Assembly: GCA_934133155.1 (NCBI GenBank)
Contig: CAKPAT010000037.1
Location: 1 to 10,923 of the forward strand
DNA: 10,923 nucleotides
Direction of reading: 5' to 3'
Source of the DNA: an uncultured Bacilli bacterium
GTDB taxonomy: Bacteria; Bacillota_I; Bacilli_A; RF39; UBA660
Shown: positions 5,715 to 10,923 of the stretch, piece after piece
Layout: each line of letters starts with the position of its first letter
Position numbering within the stretch: position 1 is the stretch's first letter
The notes under the pieces: generated by a model
The model's database searches: none
The model's input: the letters and a program-made list of their open reading frames with translations, nothing else
Told to the model about the DNA's origin: nothing
Program-made: the position numbers and the translations under genes

Positions 5715-5939
5715 ATGGAATGGGGAGCTTTATTATTAGATTTACTAAAAATTATTGGCGGACTTGTAGTCGGCATTGTTATTGGTTTTTTAATTGCTCG
5801 TAAGATGATGAAAAAGCAACTTAAAGAAAATCCACCTATTAATGAGAAAATGATTAGGGCAATGATGAGTGGTATGGGGCGTACGCCAAGTCAGAAACAG
5901 GTAAATCAAATGATGAAATCAATGCAGAAGTATATGTAA
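5715..5939 (+). CDS. yneF: UPF0154/YneF family small membrane protein
   Basis: The 74-aa protein has one transmembrane helix (about 7-27, [16 protein letters not shown]) and the highly conserved cytoplasmic tail [34 protein letters not shown], the hallmark of the UPF0154 (YneF) family found in Bacilli and Mollicutes. Its molecular function is unknown. ATG at 5715 has AGGAGG (5701-5706) at 8-nt spacing. Only 27 bp and no terminator separate it from tgt, so the two are probably co-transcribed. Its position next to lexA, though here divergent, recalls the lexA-yne neighbourhood of Bacillus. Confidence 0.93.
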   Translation: MEWGALLLDLLKIIGGLVVGIVIGFLIARKMMKKQLKENPPINEKMIRAMMSGMGRTPSQKQVNQMMKSMQKYM

Positions 5940-7429
<1,490 letters not shown>

Positions 7430-7569
7430 GTGTAATCACCTTTAGTTAAATGTATGTTTTAGTGCTTTTTTTATGCTTTTAATCGGGAAAATTTTCTTTA
7501 TAGTTTTAAAAGGAAAATGTTTGACGGCATGATTATTTTGTGGTAACGTTTGATTAGAAGGAGGTATTT
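7430..7569. promoter_or_regulatory. Divergent intergenic region with a possible NUDIX-gene promoter
   Basis: This 140-bp region separates two divergent genes. TTGACG (7521-7526) and TG-G-TAACGT (-10 at 7544-7549) have 17-bp spacing and could drive the NUDIX gene, whose AAGGAGG is at 7558-7564. The -10 is poor. I see no convincing promoter for the leftward gene. Confidence 0.4.
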
Positions 7570-8013
7570 ATGAAAAAAATATGTCATTTTGGTGCTTATG
7601 GTTTGATTATTAAAGATAATAAAATTGTTTTAATAAAAAAAGCTAATGGCCCATATAAAGGTAAATTGGATTTGCCAGGGGGTACGATTGAATTTGGTGA
7701 GACACCAGAAGCGACCGTTATTAGAGAGTTACAAGAGGAAGTTGGTATAAATGTTAAAGATGTCATTTTGTTTGATGCTAATTCTGTGGTAACTGAATGG
7801 GTTCATCATGAAGAAATAGAACAAATTCATCATGTTGGAATTTTTTATAAAATAGTTTCGTATGAAAATGAAATAAAAGAAGAGGTTAAAATTTCTGCTC
7901 AAAATGACGATTCATTAGGTGCGTCATTTTATGAAATAGGAAGTTTATCAAGAAATGGTTTATCTGAAATTGCTGCTTTATTGATTGAAAAAATGGGATT
8001 TTCTTTAAAATAA
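7570..8013 (+). CDS. NUDIX hydrolase
   Basis: The 147-aa protein carries a complete Nudix box: G38-x5-E44-x7-R52-E53-L54-x-E56-E57-x-G59-I60 (GTIEFGETPEAT, then VIRELQEEVGI), which binds the metal ions for cleaving nucleoside diphosphates linked to another group. The preceding FGAYGLIIKDNKIVLIKK and GKLDLPGG are the usual first strands. Length fits a single-domain house-cleaning Nudix enzyme of the MutT/ADP-ribose pyrophosphatase type, but the substrate cannot be inferred. The start has a full AAGGAGG at 5-nt spacing. It stands alone: divergent from the TIGR04086 gene, with 124 bp before the next gene. No clear terminator follows. Confidence 0.93.
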   Translation: MKKICHFGAYGLIIKDNKIVLIKKANGPYKGKLDLPGGTIEFGETPEATVIRELQEEVGINVKDVILFDANSVVTEWVHHEEIEQIHHVGIFYKIVSYENEIKEEVKISAQNDDSLGASFYEIGSLSRNGLSEIAALLIEKMGFSLK

Positions 8014-8102
8014 TTTTTATGATTTGAAGAGTTCTTTTGTTATAAAAATTTAAAGTGTATGTATTTTTAGTAAAATGCGTGCTTTTTTTTATGTCTTTTT
8101 TA

Positions 8103-8111
8103 TGATACAAT
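8103..8111 (+). promoter_or_regulatory. Extended -10 promoter of the secreted surface protein gene
   Basis: TG-A-TACAAT lies 26 bp before the start codon at 8138. Upstream there is only a T run (8083-8090) where a -35 would be, so this would be an extended -10 promoter. Confidence 0.5.
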
Positions 8112-8137
8112 AATTTTAGATTATAGGTGATAGGGAT

Positions 8138-8647
8138 ATGGAAGAAAAGAAAAATGATAATACTTTACTTATTTGTTTAGCTTTGCTTGCTTTATTTATG
8201 GTTACATGGTATTCGGTTTTTGCACAGCCACTTGCGTTTAATAATGAGCAGGTTAAACCTGGTGTTTGGGATATTAGATTTACAGATGTTAGTGAGGCTA
8301 AAATTACTGGCTCGGCTAAGGCTTTAAGGAAACCAGATTATACTAGTACAAAAGCTACATTTGATGTTTTGCTTACTTCTCCTGGTGATAAGCTTACTTA
8401 TATTTTTAAAATTAAAAATACGGGCAATTTAGACGCAGTTTTAGATGGCATATATATTTTACCTGCCAATAATGATAATGATCCTATTTTGTATTATACA
8501 AATGGTCTTAATGTAGGTGATAGTCTTTTAGCTGGAGATGAGGTTCAAGTGGATATTACTGCACTTTATAATCCAGCAATGACACAAAGTACAAATGTTA
8601 ATAGTAAAAGTGTTTCGATTATATTTAATTATGTTCAAAAAAGCTAG
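8138..8647 (+). CDS. Secreted or anchored beta-rich surface protein, possibly TasA/CalY-like
   Basis: The 169-aa protein begins MEEKKNDN, then a hydrophobic segment (about 9-25) ending in SVFA-QP, a plausible signal peptidase I site after Ala29. The rest is beta-rich: VWDIRFTDV, a Thr/Lys stretch, then SPGDKLTYIFKIKNTGNLDAVLDGI (81-105) and GDSLLAGDEVQVDITALYNP (127-146). The P-G-D followed by N-x-G-x-L-D-A pattern is typical of extracellular beta-sandwich proteins, including TasA/camelysin-like fibre subunits and DUF11-like repeats. I cannot decide which. It has no C-terminal LPXTG- or NPQTN-like signal and no second hydrophobic tail, so it is not an evident sortase substrate. RBS is AGGTGA (8125-8130). 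It converges on the sortase gene, sharing CTAG as both stop codons. Confidence 0.75.
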   Translation: MEEKKNDNTLLICLALLALFMVTWYSVFAQPLAFNNEQVKPGVWDIRFTDVSEAKITGSAKALRKPDYTSTKATFDVLLTSPGDKLTYIFKIKNTGNLDAVLDGIYILPANNDNDPILYYTNGLNVGDSLLAGDEVQVDITALYNPAMTQSTNVNSKSVSIIFNYVQKS

Positions 8648-8662
8648 TTTGTGCTAGCTTTT
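8637..8662. terminator. Bidirectional terminator between surface-protein and sortase genes
   Basis: AAAAGCTAG (8639-8647) pairs with CTAGCTTTT (8654-8662) around TTTGTG. Leftward it is followed by six T (complement of the A run 8637-8642); rightward the T are part of the stem. The CTAG in the left arm supplies the TAG stop of both genes. Confidence 0.8.
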
Positions 8663-9477
8663 ATTAATTTGGCATGAATGACTAATCTTTGAGTACCATT
8701 TATATCACTACATGTCGATAATGTTAATATTTTATCTTTTTCATTTACAGAAGTATTAAAGTTTATTTGGCTTCTTTTTTTTATTTTGGTTAAAAATGTT
8801 TTGTAATCTTCTTCATTAAATTTTGTTTGTAAGTAGTAATTTTCAGGATCTATGACGTATATACTAAAGATTTGCCATAAAGTACTTTGATTTTCTAAAT
8901 TTAATTTTATAATGTGATTTTCTTTATTTTGATACCAACTTTTATTTTGCACTTTAAGTAAGCTTCCAAACATAGTTTGATTTATTCTACTATGACCGTA
9001 CATTATGGTGTTTTTATCTAAATCTTTTAAGTTATTTCTATAATCAGCAAATATCCAACCAGCATTATTTTTACTTTTATCAAAGGCATGTTTTAAGTAA
9101 TATTCGTTATCTACTCCTTGTACAATAGGGTAGTTAACATTAGTACCATTTACTTTAAGAAAACCTACAGCATCTTTATTTATTTTTTTTAGTTCATCTA
9201 TATTTACTTTGAGCATATCCATTTTAACATAATCCCAGTAATCGTCTTTAGGGTCTTCTGGTGGATTAATGTTTTCTGCTTTTATTTTTTCTTCAGTTAC
9301 TTTGACATTTATTTTCTTTTCTATTTTTTTTATTTTTTGATTATCATTATTCCATTTATATATGTTAAAAGCACTTACAAGAAGTACTAATAAACTTACC
9401 GTTAAAATTAATATTAATATTTTCTTTTTTCTTCTTTTTTTGCGTTTGTTTTTTTTATATTCTGCTCTAGTAATCAT
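8644..9477 (-). CDS. Class B-type sortase
   Basis: Sortases are membrane transpeptidases that cut a C-terminal sorting signal and join the protein to the cell wall or to a pilus subunit. The 277-aa protein has a very basic start (KKNKRKKRRKKK), one transmembrane helix (about 20-38), a linker, and a catalytic domain from about residue 95: KDAVGFLKVNGTNVNYPIVQ, DNEYYLKHAF, TIMYGHSRINQTMFGSLL with His162, LTLSTC with Cys256, and TQRLVIHAKL with Arg264. The helix segment before the catalytic Cys (FNEEDYKTFLTKIKKRSQI) supports class B over class D or E. It is the second gene of an operon with the flippase, overlapping its stop by 4 bp (ATGA). No substrate or pilus-type sortase partner is seen in the window. 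Confidence 0.93.
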   Translation of the reverse strand: MITRAEYKKNKRKKRRKKKILILILTVSLLVLLVSAFNIYKWNNDNQKIKKIEKKINVKVTEEKIKAENINPPEDPKDDYWDYVKMDMLKVNIDELKKINKDAVGFLKVNGTNVNYPIVQGVDNEYYLKHAFDKSKNNAGWIFADYRNNLKDLDKNTIMYGHSRINQTMFGSLLKVQNKSWYQNKENHIIKLNLENQSTLWQIFSIYVIDPENYYLQTKFNEEDYKTFLTKIKKRSQINFNTSVNEKDKILTLSTCSDINGTQRLVIHAKLIKASTN

Positions 9478-10787
9478 TTTACATACCCCTTTTTATTATA
9501 GCATACTTTTAAAGCTTTTTTGATGTGAATGTACTGATGAATGGTGGTAATAATTATATTAAAACTGCTTGCGATAATTAAACTCCAAAGACCTATTTTG
9601 AAATATGAAAAAATGTATAAGGAAATCACTCTGGCGATAGTTCCGATTAAAGTGCCATTCATAGCTTCTTTAGCTTTTCCCATGGCTTGCAGGGTGCTTG
9701 TTAGTGGTGACTGAATATAATGCATTAAAGCGATAATTGCAAAAACTTTAATATATTCTATACCTTCTTTTGTATTATAAATTAATTTCATAGGAATTTC
9801 TGGCACTATTTCAAAGATTAATGTAGCTGGAATTCCAATTAATAAAGATAAGAAAATTGCTTGTTTTAATTTTGATTTAATATATTTGTAGTTTTTTTCA
9901 CTTTGAGCTTTGCTGATGTTTGGAATTAATGCTTCTGATATAGCAAGTGTGAAGAAAGAAGGCAGAAGCACTAAAGGCATAATGTAACCATTTATTATTC
10001 CATATTCATTTATAATGTATTTATTTTCATAACCACATTTTAATAAAACATAAGTTAAAATTATTGGCTCAAAGAAAAAACCAATTATTCCAATTATTCT
10101 GCTTAAAGTAGCAGGAATACCTATATTTAAAATTTCTTTAATATCTTTTTTATTTAAATCTTTTTTTTCTATTTTTATTTTTTTAGGTAAGAATAAAAAT
10201 AAAACAATAATAGAAGTAAACTCACTGATAATATTTACTAAAACAATAAACGCAACAGCATATTCAAGACCGTTTTTTAAGAAAATTGGAATACCAATTA
10301 TTAACGCGATTAATCTTACAATATCTTCAGTAATATTTGATAAAATATGAGGTATCATTTTTTGTTTTCCAAAAAAATAACCTCTTAAAATACTGGAAAT
10401 ACTAATTAACGGAAGTACTAAACCAATACAGCTTATCGCGTATTTACATCTTGGCTCATTTAATAAATTTTGACTAATAAAATTGGATGTCATAAAAAGA
10501 AAAATTATAATAAAAACATTTAAGATTAAAGATGTGATTATACTTATTAATACTAAATTTTTACTACTTCTTTTTTCTTCGGCAACTAATTTACTTATAG
10601 CAATCGGAAAACCTAATTGTGATATAGCAATTAAAAGCATAAAGGTTGGGGATATTAACATATAAAGTCCCATTCCCTCAGGGCCAAGCATTCGTGCTAA
10701 AACAATTTTGATAAACATACTGATTATTTTTGTGATAAATCCACCAATAATTAATAATATAGCTGATTTTAAAAATTTATTTTTCAT
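9474..10787 (-). CDS. SpoVB/MurJ-like polysaccharide flippase
   Basis: This 437-aa multi-pass membrane protein belongs to the MOP flippase superfamily. It starts with FLKSAILLIIGGFITKIISMFIKIVLARMLGPEG, followed by MGLYMLISP, the N-terminal pattern of the SpoVB/lipid II flippase-like branch. It also has SILRGYFFGKQKMIPHILS (about 137-155) and SPLTSTLQAMGKAKEAMNGT (about 367-386), both characteristic. Such proteins move lipid-linked sugars across the membrane. SpoVB proteins are usually near 500-520 aa; this one is shorter by about 70-80, probably lacking the last helices. The ATG at 10787 has no recognisable Shine-Dalgarno sequence, unlike the other genes here, so the start could be different or the mRNA near-leaderless. 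The name SpoVB does not imply that this organism sporulates. Confidence 0.88.
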   Translation of the reverse strand: MKNKFLKSAILLIIGGFITKIISMFIKIVLARMLGPEGMGLYMLISPTFMLLIAISQLGFPIAISKLVAEEKRSSKNLVLISIITSLILNVFIIIFLFMTSNFISQNLLNEPRCKYAISCIGLVLPLISISSILRGYFFGKQKMIPHILSNITEDIVRLIALIIGIPIFLKNGLEYAVAFIVLVNIISEFTSIIVLFLFLPKKIKIEKKDLNKKDIKEILNIGIPATLSRIIGIIGFFFEPIILTYVLLKCGYENKYIINEYGIINGYIMPLVLLPSFFTLAISEALIPNISKAQSEKNYKYIKSKLKQAIFLSLLIGIPATLIFEIVPEIPMKLIYNTKEGIEYIKVFAIIALMHYIQSPLTSTLQAMGKAKEAMNGTLIGTIARVISLYIFSYFKIGLWSLIIASSFNIIITTIHQYIHIKKALKVCYNKKGYVK

Positions 10788-10814
10788 ATTTAATTTTATG
10801 TTTTAAATTTGATT

Positions 10815-10845
10815 TTTATAAAAAAACTTCTTCTTTATTTGTCTT
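10815..10845 (-). promoter_or_regulatory. Possible promoter of the flippase-sortase operon
   Basis: On the minus strand TATAAA (10815-10820) could be a -10 with AAGACA (10840-10845) as a weak -35, but the spacing of 19 bp is long. A start just downstream would leave a leader of about 20 nt without a ribosome binding site. Confidence 0.3.
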
Positions 10846-10874
10846 ACGTATTACAAATAGCACAATATTTTGTA

Positions 10875-10903
10875 TTGCAATTAATTAATGCGTATGATAT
10901 AAA
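10875..10903 (+). promoter_or_regulatory. Rightward promoter for a gene beyond the window
   Basis: TTGCAA (10875-10880) and TATAAA (10898-10903) are 17 bp apart, with TG one base before the -10. The remaining 20 bases hold no start codon with a binding site. The gene must lie to the right, divergent from the flippase. Confidence 0.55.
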
Positions 10904-10923
10904 TGTAATAGATAAAAATAAAT

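Noticed and set aside
7540..7556. AACGTTTGATT as a second LexA box
   Set aside because: Only one half-site matches; the other arm does not pair with the required 4-bp centre.
7886..8110. 74-aa leftward frame overlapping the NUDIX 3' end
   Set aside because: No binding site, Phe/His/Lys-rich residues typical of AT-rich non-coding DNA, and overlap with a real gene.
10483..10665. 60-aa rightward frame inside the flippase gene
   Set aside because: Antisense shadow of a clear membrane protein family; no supporting signals.

Overview
The window looks like chromosomal DNA from a low-GC, Gram-positive-type bacterium of the Bacilli. A genome-reduced, uncultured gut lineage of the RF39/Mollicutes-relative kind is my best guess, but this is inferred from composition and gene content only. 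Supporting signs are strongly AT-rich coding sequence, an L27 with a Firmicutes-type N-terminal extension, LexA next to YneF, a TIGR04086 (YrzE-like) membrane protein beside tgt, a class B sortase, a SpoVB-type flippase, and AGGAGG-type ribosome binding sites. TGA is used as a stop (xseA, a pilin, the flippase) and TGG for Trp, so this is the standard code and not Mycoplasma code 4. I see no mobile element, CRISPR array, rRNA or tRNA.

Layout, left to right. 1-266: 3' part of rpmA (ribosomal protein L27) and its terminator. 309-688: a 31-residue membrane microprotein converging on a leftward DUF192 gene. 792-1406: a Flp/Tad-type prepilin with its own promoter and terminator, then an unrecognised three-helix membrane protein. 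1443-3323: nusB-xseA-xseB, a tightly packed operon (1-nt and 17-nt overlaps). 3376-4948: two type IV prepilin-like proteins and a membrane-anchored Ig-like protein, with their own promoter. 4959-5573: leftward lexA, whose -35 box overlaps a LexA-box-like palindrome, divergent from yneF-tgt (5715-7076). 7073-7429: leftward TIGR04086 membrane protein, converging on tgt. 7570-8013: NUDIX hydrolase. 8138-8647: secreted beta-rich surface protein converging on a leftward SpoVB-family flippase/class B sortase pair (8644-10787). The right end carries a good outward promoter for a gene beyond the window.

Housekeeping functions (translation, antitermination, DNA repair, tRNA modification) are interleaved with a cell-surface theme: three prepilins of two types, an Ig-like anchored protein, a secreted beta protein, a sortase and a flippase. 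The exported pilins and the Ig protein carry cysteine pairs that could form disulphides. No assembly ATPase, platform protein, prepilin peptidase or sortase substrate lies in the window, so the surface machinery must be encoded elsewhere.

The most striking non-coding pattern is that every clear terminator begins at or inside a stop codon. The four convergent gene pairs end within a few bases of each other, two of them sharing a 4-bp palindrome (CTAG or TTAA) as both stop codons. I found no convincing wholly new system. The pilin/Ig operon, the secreted protein opposite the sortase, and the stop-codon/terminator fusion are the best leads.
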